Shown here: positions 24,740 through 37,183 of the stretch, one piece after another
Numbering within the stretch: position 1 is the stretch's first letter
How the letters are laid out: each line of letters opens with the position of its first letter
Assembly: GCA_949318235.1 (NCBI GenBank)
Contig: OX439133.1
Location: forward strand, 32,770,080-32,834,079
DNA: 64,000 nt
Direction of reading: 5' to 3'
Source: Ecdyonurus torrentis
Taxonomy: Eukaryota > Arthropoda > Insecta > Ephemeroptera > Heptageniidae
Translations under genes and position numbers: made by a program
Notes under the pieces: model-generated
The model's database searches: none
Seen by the model: only the letters and a program-made list of their open reading frames with translations
Told to the model about the DNA's origin: nothing

Positions 24740-26980
24740 GGAAGTAAAGAAATCGTTTATTTAATCAATATTTTAAATACATTTTCAAAATAGACGCACA
24801 GCGCAATATATCAATCGGCAGGAAAATTAAATAGGGTTTAATAAAAAATCTCGTTAGGTTATTGAGATAATATAAAAATGCAAGAAACTCCTTGTCAAAT
24901 TTTAGTAACATCGTGTTTACACGTATATTGCGTCTCATCTCACGATATATCAATCTTACTAAGATAAAAGAGTAATCCTACTTTCATCCAAAAAAAATTT
25001 ATTAAAAAAATTACAATTGCATTGGTTTCATGGCGCTATAGCTCAATTATAGGAGAAAATTTGCAGTTTTTTTTTTAAACATTTTTTCTACTTGAGCTGT
25101 CTTGATGAAATCAACGCCGATGTTATTTTCTTGTGAAAAAAATTAGAATGAAAGTAGGTTTACTCATTTATCGTAATTTGTTTGAGATCAATGGGTACAA
25201 AATACGTGTAAACATGAAGTGACCAAAATGTGACGAGGTGCTTTTTGTATTTTTGTATTAACTCTGTAACTACGTATAAACAAGATTTGTATAATAAAAT
25301 TAATATATTATTGAACCCCAGTAAATTTCCTATCAATTGATGCATTGCAATGTGCGAGAAATTCAAAAAGTTATTTAATAAATCGATTAAAACAAAAAGC
25401 ATACTTCTCGTATTTAAGACACAAAATAATAACGCATATTACGATCACGTGACTCACGGAGCTTTTTTTTTTTTTTGAACTTTTTCCCTAATTAAGCTAG
25501 CATAATAAAACTAGCGCCAATCTTATTTTTTTGTGAAAAAAATTAGGATGAAAGTAGGTTTACTCATTTATCTCAATTAGATCAAAATCATGAGATATCG
25601 AGATATGGCGCAAAATACGCGTAAACATGATGTGACCAAAATGTGACGAGGTATGTCTAGTAATTTTTAATTATCTTTGTAATGTGAAAATAATTTGTAA
25701 TGAAATTATTATAATATTAATCCCTGTTAAATTTCCTATCGATTGATATATTGCATTGTTTGATTAATCAAAAAATTCATGAAGCAAATCGATTAAAAAA
25801 ACAAGCTTACTTCCCATATTTAAGAAAAAAAAATTACAATCACGTGACCTCGAGGACTTTTTTGAACTTTTTCCCTAATTAAGCTAGCGTGATGAAACCA
25901 ACGCCAATCTTATTTTTTTGTGAAAAAAATTAGGATGAAAGTAGGTTTACTCATTTATCTCAATTAGATCAAAATCATGAGATATGGCGCAAAATACGTG
26001 AAAACACGATGTGACCAAAATGTGACGAGGTATGTCTAGTATATTTTAATTATCTTTGTAATTTAAAAATAATTTTTAATGAAATTATTATAATATTAAT
26101 CCCTGTTAAATTTCCTATCGATTGATATATTGCATTGTGTGATTAATCAAAGAACTCGTTGAAAAAATCGATTAAATATCCAAGCTTACTTCCCATATTT
26201 AAGAAAAAAAAAAAAAAGATTACGATATATTACGTCACCTCGAGCTCTTTTTTGAACTTTTTCCCTACTTAAGCTAGCGTGATGAAACCAACGCTAATCT
26301 TATTTTTTTGTGAAAAAAATTAAGATGAATGTAGGTTTACTCATTTATCTCAATTAGATCGAAATCATGAAATATGGCTTAAAGTACGTGTAAACATGAT
26401 GTGACTAAATGTGACGAGGTATGTGTAATATTTTTTAATTATCTTTAAAATTTGAAAATAATTTTTTATGAAATTATTATATTATTTATCCCTGTTAAAT
26501 TTCCTATGGATTGATATATTGCATTGTGTAATTAATCAAAAAATTCGTTGAATAAATCGATAAAAAAAACTAGCTTACTTCCCATATTTAAGAAGAAGAA
26601 GAAGAAAAAAAAAAATAAAAAAAAAAAAAGATCGCGATGACGTGACCCCGAGGACTTTTTTGAATTTTTTCCCTAATTAAGCTAGCGAGATGAAACCAAC
26701 GCCAATCTTATTTTTTTGCGAAAAAAATAAGGATGAAAGTAGGTTTACTCATTTATCTCAATTATATCAAAATCATGAGATGAGAGCAATATACGCTTTA
26801 AACTCACATGATGTTCACCAAAATATGACGAGGTGCTACTTGTATTTTTTAATTATCTCCGTAACCTCATAATATTTTTCAATAAAAATATAATATTAGT
26901 GATCCCCGTTAAATTTCCTATCGAGTGATGTATGTATTGTGTGATTAAATAAAAAAGTTAATGAATGAATCGATTAAAAT
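24740..26980. repeat. Tandem array of about 390-bp units plus one inverted unit
   Basis: Five direct units share CCAACGCCAATCTTATTTTT and GAAAGTAGGTTTACTCATTT, at about 25106, 25506, 25893, 26284 and 26693. An inverted relative precedes them (GTAATCCTACTTTCATCC at 24972-24989). The same core also occurs in each arm of the palindrome at 47604-50996 (near 48790 and 49810). Confidence 0.85.
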
Positions 26981-27171
26981 AAAACATTTTGCTATCCCGA
27001 GAAGTTTGTCGGTAGATAGCTCGCGAGAATGTTTTCGATACCGAGAAGTCGTGATGTTAAAAGTTACAGAACATCAAATCAACAATCGAGAAATTCGCTA
27101 CCGAGTCGCTTCTCGAGATGCGAGAACTCGACACCGAGTTTCTCGCAATTTTTACAGCACACCCCCCCTGG

Positions 27172-27240
27172 TGCTGGGATTCGAACGCTGATCTTTTTGG
27201 TGTAAATCGACGACGTAGACAACTGCGCTGCTCCTCTTCC
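27172..27240 (-). repeat. tRNA-like segment (SINE or tRNA pseudogene)
   Basis: On - it contains a perfect B-box-like GTTCGAATCC and an imperfect A-box-like AGCGCAGTTGTCTACG about 35 nt upstream. Stems are imperfect and the anticodon arm does not fold clearly, so I do not call a functional tRNA. Confidence 0.4.
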
Positions 27241-27779
27241 TAGACGATGTGACGTGAGATGTCATATTTAAGTTACGTGGTATTTCAAGTACTTGTAACC
27301 TTTGCCAGTCTGTCGTGCTGCGTCTTTTTAAGTAGTTAGATTGTAATACGAAATAACAAAAAGTATTTTTTCCGCCGATTTTAAAACCAAAATATGCAAT
27401 AAAAAATTGACAATTTTTTGAGATAAAAAGAAACCTTAAATTGTTTTATTTTTTTTAATTAACAGAATAAAAATAAAGAAAATATAAAAAAAATGAGGAA
27501 GTTATAATAAAACTTACAAGATTTCTAATTTTCACCTGAATTTAAATAAGAAAAAGTGAAAACATGCCTAAAACATTTTGTAATTATTACAATTATTCCT
27601 GAGAAACAAAAATATAGGGATTTTAAATACCATACCGTCTATTCAGTTAAGCTCAAAAATATCCCCGGATATTTCTAGGCGGCCTTCATCTCGTTACAAA
27701 ATTTACTCAGTGTCTCGGGAGCTAAGAAAGTTCTCCATGACCTCTGCTGTCACATGCTGCTTTAGTTAACATGGATACA
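27241..27779. other. No gene seen
   Basis: AT-rich spacer with nothing recognised. Confidence 0.4.
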
Positions 27780-28062
27780 AACACCCTATAAGTGATCCAA
27801 CATGGCGTCGTAACAAGAATGAAAAAAAAAATTTCCAAGATTGCGTCGTAATATGGAGCAAACACACTATAAGTGATCCAACATGGCGTCGTAACATGAA
27901 TGAAAACACCCAATAAGTGATCCAAGATGGCATTGTAATATGGATGCCAACACCCTATAAGTGATCCAACATGGCGTCGTAACATGGATGCAAACACCCT
28001 TTAACTGATCTAACATGGCGTCGTAACATGGTTGCAAACACCCTATAAGTGATCCAACATGA
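27780..28062. repeat. About seven units of ~45 bp with CCAACATGGCGTCGTAACAT
   Basis: Units read ACACCCTATAAGTGATCCAA then CATGGCGTCGTAACATGGAT. The core AACATGGCGTCG and the CACCCTATA motif are those of MITE-B, so the array probably arose from a MITE-B end (inference). It adjoins duplicon A2. Confidence 0.8.
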
Positions 28063-28607
28063 CGTTGACTTTAAAATAGTTGCAAACACTCTATAATCAA
28101 ACACAGGCTTACAAATGATTGAGCAAATCCTATAATTAAACTAACACGACGAATTAACGTAAATGCAAGCACGCTATAACTGATCCATCATGGCGACGAT
28201 GTAACAAGAATACTTAGACCCGTTTAAATAGCGTCAATAAAAAGTTTGTAGAGCTGCATATAACTGCATAATAAAAAACTTAATTTATGCTGCATTTATG
28301 TCATTATAGCATAAATGTTGCTAAATTAGAACAATAAATAATTATGCTGTACAACATAATATTTATGCTATATGTAACATAGTTATTAGGAAGTATAGCA
28401 ATAATTATGCTGAATAAAACAAATAATGCTACAAATAAGACAGCATAATTATTATGCAGTTAGATTTGCCATGTATTGGTTCCAGTATTCTCGTACGGCC
28501 CAAATCTTAGACTGACTTTTTTTTACTTCAACTTTTGTCCTATAGGTTTCAAGCTTTATTTGGCTTGAAAACATGTTAGCTGGAGTTAAGTCTAAGAATG
28601 AGTCATG

Positions 28608-28724
<117 letters not shown>

Positions 28725-29081
28725 CTTTTACAGAGAATAGACTTCAGAAGCAAAAGCTGACATTCAACATTGACTGCATGGTTCATTTCTCTCCACTTAA
28801 GTAAGAAAAAATGACACTTGCCGACATAATTGAATATCTGCTTTTACATATGAAGCGTTCATATATTATGAACTTTCAATTCTCTAGCACGGAAAATAAA
28901 TTGCTTTCCATAATGGTTTTTTATTTAATATTTACAAATATATATTATTAATAACAAAATTCAATTAAAGAGAGAGGAATATGACAATAAAAAAAATCCC
29001 TTACACCACACAAAGTAGGCAACCTGCTATACTTGTGTGTGGAAAATGTTGCATAACTGTGCAGGGGTCATCATAATCTAG

Positions 29082-29200
<119 letters not shown>

Positions 29201-29842
29201 ATAGATGTAATCAAATATTTAGAAGAAATATATTCACAAATATGTAAAAGTCTGTAACTATGAAATAAAATATTTTGAATACATTTGTATGTATTATTGT
29301 AATCAAATTGTACAGATTTTTTATTTTTTATTTAAGGATGAAATGTCGAAATAAAATTGCATGTTTAAAATTTTTATATATTTATTGATGATTGTGTTTG
29401 AGAGTAAACATTTACTACAGTAACCTTGTTACATATAAACAACAATACAAAAACTTTATCTTTTAACTTATATCTTTCCAGGGTAAAATATCGCACAAAA
29501 ATAAAATATTGCATGCAAAAAAATATATATTTAACAAATATATATTTTAAACTAAATTAAACAAAGTTAGTGTAAAAGAAACAATATTTATTATTACAGT
29601 TATGTAAATGATTTATTATTACAAAAAATATTTTTAAATTGGTGTTAAATACAATTTTCCAAACAAAGTATGTAAAATATTAAACTGCAGTCTGGTTATT
29701 ACTTAGGTTTTATTACAAAAACAAAAATAAATATAAATGATATAAATATTATATTATATAAAAATTTGCCTGTTTGGTTTACTTAAATTCCTTGACTGTT
29801 CAATAACAAATGTTATTATATTGAACACTGATTGGCTTATGT

Positions 29843-30835
29843 TTAACATAAAACATTTTGTTCACATATAAAAGGTAATTTGTGTGAACAAGATAAATCT
29901 CCCCATCCTATAGTACGAAGGTATAAACAGTTTTAACTAGTAACATTATCCATACCATTAAATTCTGCCAAGAACGTGACGTCAGTTCCAGTTGACGTCC
30001 ACTTCCACTTACCTTCCTGTGCAGCATCACTGCCACTAGACCAAGAAATAGTTATTTCATGAAACAGTTTTTCAACTTCAGGCTTCAGTGCGTCCCACTC
30101 TTCTTGTGTTTCAACGCTGACCAAGTCCATGCCATGTGACTTGCAGAATTTGTCAGCCTCAGGCCAGGACATCCTAGGCTGGTCGTGTGAGAAATAATAT
30201 CTCTTGTTGTTGAAGGTCTGGGTTTTCAAGCTTAGTATTGACAGCTGACATGATTGTTTCTTTATTGCGTCATATATAAAATTTATTTTAATTTGGTCTT
30301 CTTGTTGAGTCTGTTTTGTTTGACTCTGTTCCTGCCTTATTTCAACTTGAGTCAGTTTCATGTGACTCAATGCCTGTTTTATTTCATCTTGGGTCTGTTC
30401 AACTTGACTCTGCCCCAGCTGTATTTTGACTTGTGTCAGTTTCATTTGACTCTGTCCCTGCTTAATTTCATATTGATTCAGTTTAATTTGACTCAGTGCC
30501 TGCTTTATTTCTTCTTGAGTTAGTTTCATTTGACCCTGTCCCTGCTTCATTTCGTCTTGTGCCAGTTTCATTTGACTCTGTCCCGGCTTCATTCGGTCTT
30601 GATTCTGCCTTAGTTGCCCCAGTGCCTGATTCAAACCATCCTGATTATTTCTCACGACGTCCATCTTGTTTTCCAGTGCTCTCTGTTGGCCTGTCAATAT
30701 TGACAACTGAAAGTTTTCTTCTCCTCTCAACTCCAACATCGTGTCTTCAGTTGTTTTTGCATTTTTTTCAAACTGTTTTGCAAGTTGTTTTATGTCATTA
30801 CTCAGCTCAGTATGTTTTGAGTCAATATCTTGAGC
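29843..30835 (-). pseudogene. Lectin 2, exon 3: coiled coil and lectin domain with premature stop
   Basis: Seen: acceptor TTTCAG|GCTCAA at 30835, phase 0 with exon 2. Domain order is as in lectin 1, but with seven 14-residue coiled-coil units instead of ten. At 29933-29935 a TAA replaces the GAA that encodes Glu before ENCLYL in lectin 1. Beyond it the frame stays open for 29 codons (including GWGD and FICE) to the original stop at 29843-29845. As read, the product is 323 aa and lacks three of the four domain cysteines plus the WGD motif, so the lectin fold would not close. Because the lost part remains open, the change looks recent, or it may be allelic or a sequence error. A truncated secreted coiled-coil protein is another possibility. 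The TATA box is also altered. Confidence 0.85.
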
Positions 30836-31063
30836 CTGAAACATATTAAAAATATTGTCAATAAAAAGATATCTGTTATATATACTGATACAGGGTGTCC
30901 ATAAATTCTTTGAGAAAAGTAAACAGAGATAAAACTCAAAACTACATTTTAAGATTATAAATAAAATACTAAAACTTGTCAATAATAAAAATTAAAACAA
31001 AATAAAATTCAGTCACGTATTTTGCTCACAATCATCATAATAATAATAAATAATTTGTTAATT

Positions 31064-31264
31064 CGATGCCTCCGCGTCAAAAAGAAGCATCTACACTTTC
31101 CAGATTTTCGACGGGTGGAGCATCTACACTTTCCACCGCAGCATGGTGAGTGGACTAGAGGCCATTCACTTAGCATTGCAGATGTTTCACGGTGGAAAGT
31201 GCAGATGCTCCACGCGTCGCAAATCTGGAAAGTGTAGATGCTTCTTTTTGGCACGGAGGCATCG
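31064..31264. repeat. MITE-D, 200-bp hairpin
   Basis: Ends CGATGCCTCCGCGTC and complementary GGCACGGAGGCATCG. Subterminal AAGCATCTACACTTTCCAG pairs with its complement. It lies in lectin 2 intron 2 and is absent from A1. Relatives at 43384-43582 and 57636-57837. Confidence 0.85.
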
Positions 31265-32407
31265 ATTTTTTTTGGTGCCTGCCTTATGATTTTTAAAAAA
31301 AAAATTCCGTAAGTCTAGTTTTCATTTTTTATCTTGCAATTTTAAATACACTATTTGGTCAATTTAGGCTTAAAATTATTACTCACTCTCTCTATTTTGC
31401 ACATAGCGCCTTTTCTCGTATTTCAGCTTGACATCGTGGCTACTTAAAATTTGCATCGTTTCACAAGATTACAAAAAAAAGTTACTTTTTTCTTTTTTGT
31501 GCATTAAGAATGTGACACTAAAGGAAGAGAGAGAAAGAGAAGGACTAAAATTTGTTAGCTTAAAAAATTAAAGTTAAATTAATTCCCCACCTTTATTACT
31601 ACGCATTTGTTTAATTCTCATTGTTTAAAGTTTTAAAACTTTGGTTTTTGAATAAACTTGTAATATTAAAAGTTAAAAAAAGACGCAATGTGCTATTTAT
31701 TATTTTTTTTGTCTATCTCTCCCTTTAATAACAAACGTTATGAAAAAAATGACATTTTGTTTTTATTTTATAAAACGATGAAAACTTTGACTTGACACTA
31801 TTTCAAGCTGCCATACGAAAGATGGTGCAATGTGCATCATAGACAGAGTATGTGAGAATTTTGTGACTAAACTGACCAGAAAATGGATATAAAGTTGCAG
31901 GATAATAAACAGTATTATTGTATCATTCTTATATATTATAAAAAACAAAAAAGATTTTAATTTTTTTTTTACTTTATATCTAACACATTGATTATTTTTA
32001 AAGTTTATCAAATAAAATGATCTTAAAATTTAAAAAAATAGCAATAGACAACTTGCATGCTATTTTATTAAAGTCTCAATAAATTATTTGTAAAAATAAA
32101 TAATATTGGTATTTATAAATCTTCTTAATCATGCTACATCACTAATGTTAATGTTTTAAAAATGAAGGAGTATTGATGAAGAATTGATTAAAATACACTT
32201 ATATTATTAAATTTTCTTAAAGAATTGTTTAAGGCCATAACAAATGTCATGCAAGTTATCTATTGTTTCAGAAAATCAAACATTCTTCTAAGAAAATAAA
32301 TTTTTATATATAAAACTATAACTTTTCAAATATAACTAAAAAATTGTTTTTTACGAAACAGTATCTTTTTTAATCGTTGTTTATTTTTATTGTTAATTTT
32401 CATTGTT

Positions 32408-32722
32408 AAAGCCATTGACCGCATAAAACAACATATGCTTTTAAATAAATAAACACAAAATGGGATCTTTAAAACTGATGAAAATTTTTACCAAAATGTT
32501 AATGCAACCCCACGAGAGAGCGTGAAAAAACTGTAAAGTATGCAATTTGCGTAAAAATTCATTATTATGACGTCAGAAACATGCAAAAATTAGTATCAAA
32601 ATGTTGTGTGGGTTGCATAAATCGCATTTTCTGATCACTGCTACGGGGCACGTGTTGGGTTTTGAGATCAGCTAAAGATATTTATGTAAGTCCTATCAAG
32701 AGTTTTGTGATATAAATGCTTA
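32408..32722 (+). repeat. MITE-A copy in lectin 2 intron 2
   Basis: AAAGCCATTGACCGCATAAA start and family interior; the right end is lost at ATAAATGCTT. A1 has about 185 bp of other sequence here, so the insertion came with a deletion in A2 (inference). Confidence 0.75.
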
Positions 32723-32869
32723 TTGAATTATATTTTGAAAAGAAATACTTAAATTAAAAAGGAAAATGTCATAACTTTTAAATATGAAGCAAACTATTGC
32801 CTCAAAGTTGATATTTTATATTTTACAAATAATGTTAACAAAATAAATTGACAAAAGTTGAGATCTTAC

Positions 32870-32940
32870 CTCAGCTGTAATGTCCTGAAATTTCCACTGC
32901 ATCATCAGCAAAACTAGAATGGTCGTCTTGAAGAACATTT
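32870..32940 (-). CDS. Lectin 2, exon 2: start codon and signal peptide
   Basis: ATG at 32938-32936 and 23 codons, MFFKTTILVLLMMQWKFQDI then TAE. Acceptor TTACAG|AA, donor GAG|GTAAGA at 32870/32869. Intact, and nearly the same as lectin 1 exon 2. Confidence 0.8.
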
Positions 32941-32954
32941 CTGTAAAAAAAAGA

Positions 32955-35080
32955 AAACATTAATGTAAATAAACAGATTAACGTCACAAGCTTTATATTT
33001 TTACACTGTTTTACATTTCTTGATTTTAATATTTTTATTTCTATGTTTTCATTGATGAAGGTTATTATATAATCTGTAAATGAAAATACAATATTAAGTA
33101 TATTCTAATGCAATTTAATGTTATTTTAACTTTCAGTTGCTACTAAAAATAATTCAAAATAATATTTTTTAAATTTACATAATGTTGAGGTTTCTTTTAA
33201 TTTTTATTTCTATATTTTTTTTGTATGACCTATCACTGAAATTTAAATAACAAAAAAATGACTGTTCATTTTAGAACTAAATCCACTATACTACAAGTTT
33301 TCTTGTGTTAAAATTTTTATTTATTGCAGAAACGATTCTTCATGTAGTTTACAGGCACAATTTTTTTCAGATACATTCAAGATCAAATTTTGCACAAATT
33401 TATGTTTAAATTTAGCAATTGGTAGTAAATTTTTAATGATGGCATAATTATTGTTTACAAACATATTGGAAATTAACATAAAATAATATAATTTTTAATT
33501 TTTACTTATTAAAAATTTAAACTATAACATTAAATAATTTTAACTTATAAATTATTTGTTATTATGGTGTTATTGTAAATTAAAAGATTTATTTATACAA
33601 ATACATAGAAAGTAACAAAAAGAAGTAAAGTTGTAATAAAAGTTCTGTCAATCAATCCTAAATAATCGCAAGTTTCTTTCCCTATCTATAGTGTCAAATA
33701 TTAAATGTTTTGTTATGAAAATTTAAAACAGTCATCAAAATATTTATCTCTTATCTGTGACCTATTTCTTGACTTTTTGTATTTCTTAGCTCGCTTATGT
33801 TTTGTAATTATCATATTAAAATTTGGTATATCCATATATTATGATTATAACATAACACTGCAACAAAGGTGTTACTATATTTAATTGCTATATAAATTTG
33901 ACTGTCTTATTGTCTAATTATTTTATTGTTTGCTTCATAATTAGTTCATTTATTTACTGATTTATTTATTGATTTATCGATCCTTTGATTGATTTTTGAG
34001 ACTCCATAAAGATCAACACATATTTATGCATTATCTGATTCATTTTTATTTAAAGTGAACTAATTTACTCAATTAATTAGCATAAACGTCTTTTACAACA
34101 ACATGAATTAGAAATATTTTTAATTTTGATCACTGTTAAATTTTAATGATACAGTAAATTATACTTATAAAAGCAAATAGTGGCACAAAACTTTGTATTA
34201 GCAAGTGTTTAATATTAAATTGTGGCGTTGAAGTTGTAATTTTATGTAACTTAAATGAAACATCAAACGTTAAAAATAATTTTAAGATCGAATTAAAAAA
34301 TTTATCAGATTATAGAATTCTTTTTTTTTTGTCATTTTAAGTTATGCAAGTTGTAATCGTAAATATATCTGAATATAACATTTATGCGTGTTAACAACAA
34401 GAAGAATATTTTAGGAAAAGCAATTAATAAACACGAAAGAAGAACAATAAATAAGAAATATTAAATTTAGTTTAAAACAAGAAGTTACCTAGTGTTTTAA
34501 ATTTATATAAATTATTATCAAATATATTGAAAACAAATTATTTATTTTGCAAGCAAACGCATCAATTTTTCCGTGTAAAATAAAGTTATTATACGCAACT
34601 GGTAGAGATTTAAAATAACATTGTAAAACTAGTTATTAAATAATTGTATATTTAAATTACGCTACGAAATCAGTTTTTTTTCTTTTTCCTATCAATCAGT
34701 TATTTCTTTTCTGTCTAATAAAAAAAAAAAAAAATTAAGTGTTTAAAATAAAAATACTAAAAATAAATTAATTAATTTTTACGACCTCATATATAGAACA
34801 TTTAAAAACACTTTCTGATATATTTTATTTAATAAAAAAACTAATTTAACTAGCTAACAAAAGACATTTTTATCGACATTTTTAATAAATTATTATCACT
34901 ACTTCTGAATATTAACATAATTTTATTTTTAACTAAACGTAATTCAATGATATAAATATTTCAAAACGTGTAATTAAGTAGTAACGAATATTTGGATTTT
35001 TAATTCTAAAAGAGTAAAATAATTCACAAATGTTAAGTTGTACAGTACTGAAGGTATTTTTAAATAATTGCCTTCCTATA
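32955..35080. other. Lectin 2 intron 1
   Basis: AT-rich intron collinear with A1 but without the 1.9-kb hAT-like insertion. No extra exon recognised. Confidence 0.5.
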
Positions 35081-35085
35081 CTTAC

Positions 35086-35155
35086 AACAGTTATGTTTTG
35101 CAGAAGTGTCACGTAAAAAGTTGTTTCGTCTTCTAGGCAAGTGTAGGTGTAATGA
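35086..35155 (-). other. Lectin 2, exon 1: 5' untranslated
   Basis: Matches lectin 1 exon 1 closely, with donor GTT|GTAAGT at 35086/35085. Start estimated from the TATA position. Confidence 0.6.
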
Positions 35156-35177
35156 AAGTTATTGCTGTCAAATTGGC

Positions 35178-35185
35178 CTTTTAAA
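35178..35185 (-). promoter_or_regulatory. Degenerate TATA box of lectin 2
   Basis: TTTAAAAG at the place where lectin 1 has TATAAAAG, with the same flanking GGG. Known: an A-to-T change at the second position usually weakens TBP binding; the effect here is inference. The E-box at 35227-35232 is kept. Confidence 0.6.
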
Positions 35186-35762
35186 CCCAAATTATCAACT
35201 GCAAAAATCTCTCTCCCTCATGTATGCACGTGCTAGGTTTCTCCTATCCCTATTTTTATCTTATTAAACTCAAAACTGTAAATCTTTACATCCTTGAATT
35301 TGTGTTTATTTGGACCACTTGATGTCACTCCTTGACTAATTTCTAGTTCTTATCATTTGTAATACATGCGTCAGTTTTTATTATCATATTTACTAAAGGT
35401 TTACTGTGCTAATAAACTAAAAAATAAATATATAGAACATGAGTCTATATAAGTTAATCTACTTTAATAAATTTTCAGATCATGTCAAAGTTTTGATAAC
35501 TTGAAAATAATATTGAATTAAGAGAGGAGAGTAACTGATATCTTGCCAACTACACGGGTGTGACTTACAATATTTATACAAAGTATCAGTATGAAATGTT
35601 ACTTAAAAGTTTAGCTTCATCAAACATTTCAAATACGATCAGAACAAATATTTAAGTTAATCCACTTTAAAGATTACATTCAAATACAGTCATTCAAATT
35701 TTAGTAGCAAATTTTATTTAAATTTAAAAACATTACAAAAATTAAAAATATAATTCTCAATG

Positions 35763-36061
35763 AAAGACATAGAAAACACGAAACAACAAGTTCTTTTTAA
35801 TCATAAAACAAAAAAATTGGATTTACAAAACTGATGATAATTTTTACCACAATGCAAATGTGGCCCCACAAGAGAGCGTAATGAATGTAAAGTATGCAAT
35901 TTAAGGCAGTATTTCTTTTTTTGACGTCAGAAACATGCAGAATATAGCATGAAAATTTGGCGCGGGTTACATAAATTGAAATTTTCTCATCACTGTTACG
36001 GCACTAAAATTGGGTTTTGAGACTAATTAATGTAAGTTTGTAAGGTAAATGCTTTTTTTTC
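35763..36061 (+). repeat. MITE-A copy (B1)
   Basis: AAAGACATAGAAAACACGAA start, family interior with TGACGTCAGAAAC, degraded right end. The B2 twin is 37648-37947. Confidence 0.7.
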
Positions 36062-36369
36062 TATGAATTTAATATAATCTTGAATCCTATATTACAATGC
36101 GCATTTAAAATATAGTTTATTTAGTATGTTGTATAAAAATTAGAAATAAGTATTTAAGAAAAGAGGGCTTTATTAAAGTAAAATTAATTTTAAATTAAAA
36201 ATTTTCTTAGTTTTTAAAATTTTATACTTAAATGGTGTAAAAAAAGATCAAATTTAAGCAGATTCTTCAAAGTATACTCCTTATGATTTTTTTTTTCAAA
36301 AAGAGGCATAACCACATTAAAAATCACTCATGCGGTGGGCTTTCGGGGCATCGCTACTTTATATTGTTT

Positions 36370-36452
36370 TCAATCTGCCTCGCAGACGTAGCCTCTAGGT
36401 ACCCAGTCCGACTCTGCATTTAAAGCAATGTATTTAGTATGGCATTGATGTA
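36370..36452 (-). pseudogene. C-type lectin terminal exon (B1)
   Basis: After an acceptor TTAACAG|TA at 36452, the frame (two leftover bases) reads HQCHTKYIALNAES then DWVPRGYVCEAD and stops (36370-36372). The C-x(4)-YIAL, W and GYVCE pattern is the end of a C-type lectin domain (beta-3 to beta-5, last Cys). I cannot find matching upstream exons. The nearest region upstream is occupied by MITE-B, so this is probably a remnant, though an unrecognised exon further away is possible. Confidence 0.6.
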
Positions 36453-36766
36453 CTGTTAAAATGTTAAATTAGTACATTTAAAGCATAGACATAGGCGCGT
36501 AGCAAAGAATATTGTCTGTTACTTAAATTACCTATTGCATTAACCAGGGAGCTAAAGCTGTGACATGGGTCGTCAAGACGTCTTCAAAAACTTTTATTCA
36601 TTGTCATGTAGTCAATAAAAACACATTTTTTTCTTTTTTTTTGTGATTTGCATTTTCTTTTGCTGGCTAGATTTGTTTATGTAATAAAAAAAAATACATT
36701 TAATTAGAGAATTATACAAAATTATATATGAATAATATATTGAATACATAAAGTCAGTACTATATA

Positions 36767-37016
36767 TATAGAGTGTATGCATTCATGTTAAAGTCGACGC
36801 CATGTTGGATCACTGAATAAAAAGGGCCAAATAGAAAAACGACACATTTTGTCAGTATAAAAGTACTTAGCAATACTTGTGAGAAAATTGATGCTGATAA
36901 TATATTGAATTAGTATATCAAATAAGAAAATTATTAATTTAACAAAAATTGTAAACGAATATGTAATGAAAATGATAAAAATCTAAGTAAGTTTGTCTTA
37001 TCCGTACAGCGTTTTT
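36767..37016 (+). repeat. MITE-B, right part missing (B1)
   Basis: GAGTGTATGCATTCATGTTA then AAGTCGACGCCATGTTGGAT; breaks off at GTTTGTCTTATCCGTACAG. The twin in B2 is 38662-38904. Confidence 0.75.
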
Positions 37017-37040
37017 CTTTGGGCTTACCCTGGCTAAGCT

Positions 37041-37075
37041 CTCTCTCTCTCTCTCTTTCTCACACTCTCTCTCTC

Positions 37076-37122
<47 letters not shown>

Positions 37123-37123
37123 G

Positions 37124-37173
<50 letters not shown>
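37041..37173. repeat. (CT)n microsatellite at the B1/B2 junction
   Basis: About 130 bp of CT with a few interruptions, ending directly at the first base of similarity of B2 (TTGAATTTGTGTTTATTTGG). Confidence 0.95.
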
Positions 37174-37177
<4 letters not shown>

Positions 37178-37183
37178 AATTTG

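Larger units (their letters stand above)
22562..27168. mobile_element. 4.6-kb element with terminal inverted repeats
   Basis: Left end GGGGGGGTGTGCTGTAA and right end TTTACAGCACACCCCCCC are inverted repeats. Similarity continues inward (GAGAAACTCGGT on the left, its complement ACCGAGTTTCTC on the right). Both subterminal zones are full of CTCGAGA, TCTCG and GGTACCGAG motifs that read on both strands. The interior is AT-rich with two small MITEs, a hairpin and a tandem array, and no transposase frame. No clear target duplication is visible. Superfamily unassigned. Confidence 0.65.
35306..37014. repeat. Tandem duplication unit B1
   Basis: About 1.7 kb starting TTGTGTTTATTTGGACCACT, matching B2 (37184-38903) in order and orientation. 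It includes a MITE-A, a lectin terminal exon and a MITE-B. Its start overlaps the region upstream of the lectin 2 promoter. Confidence 0.9.
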
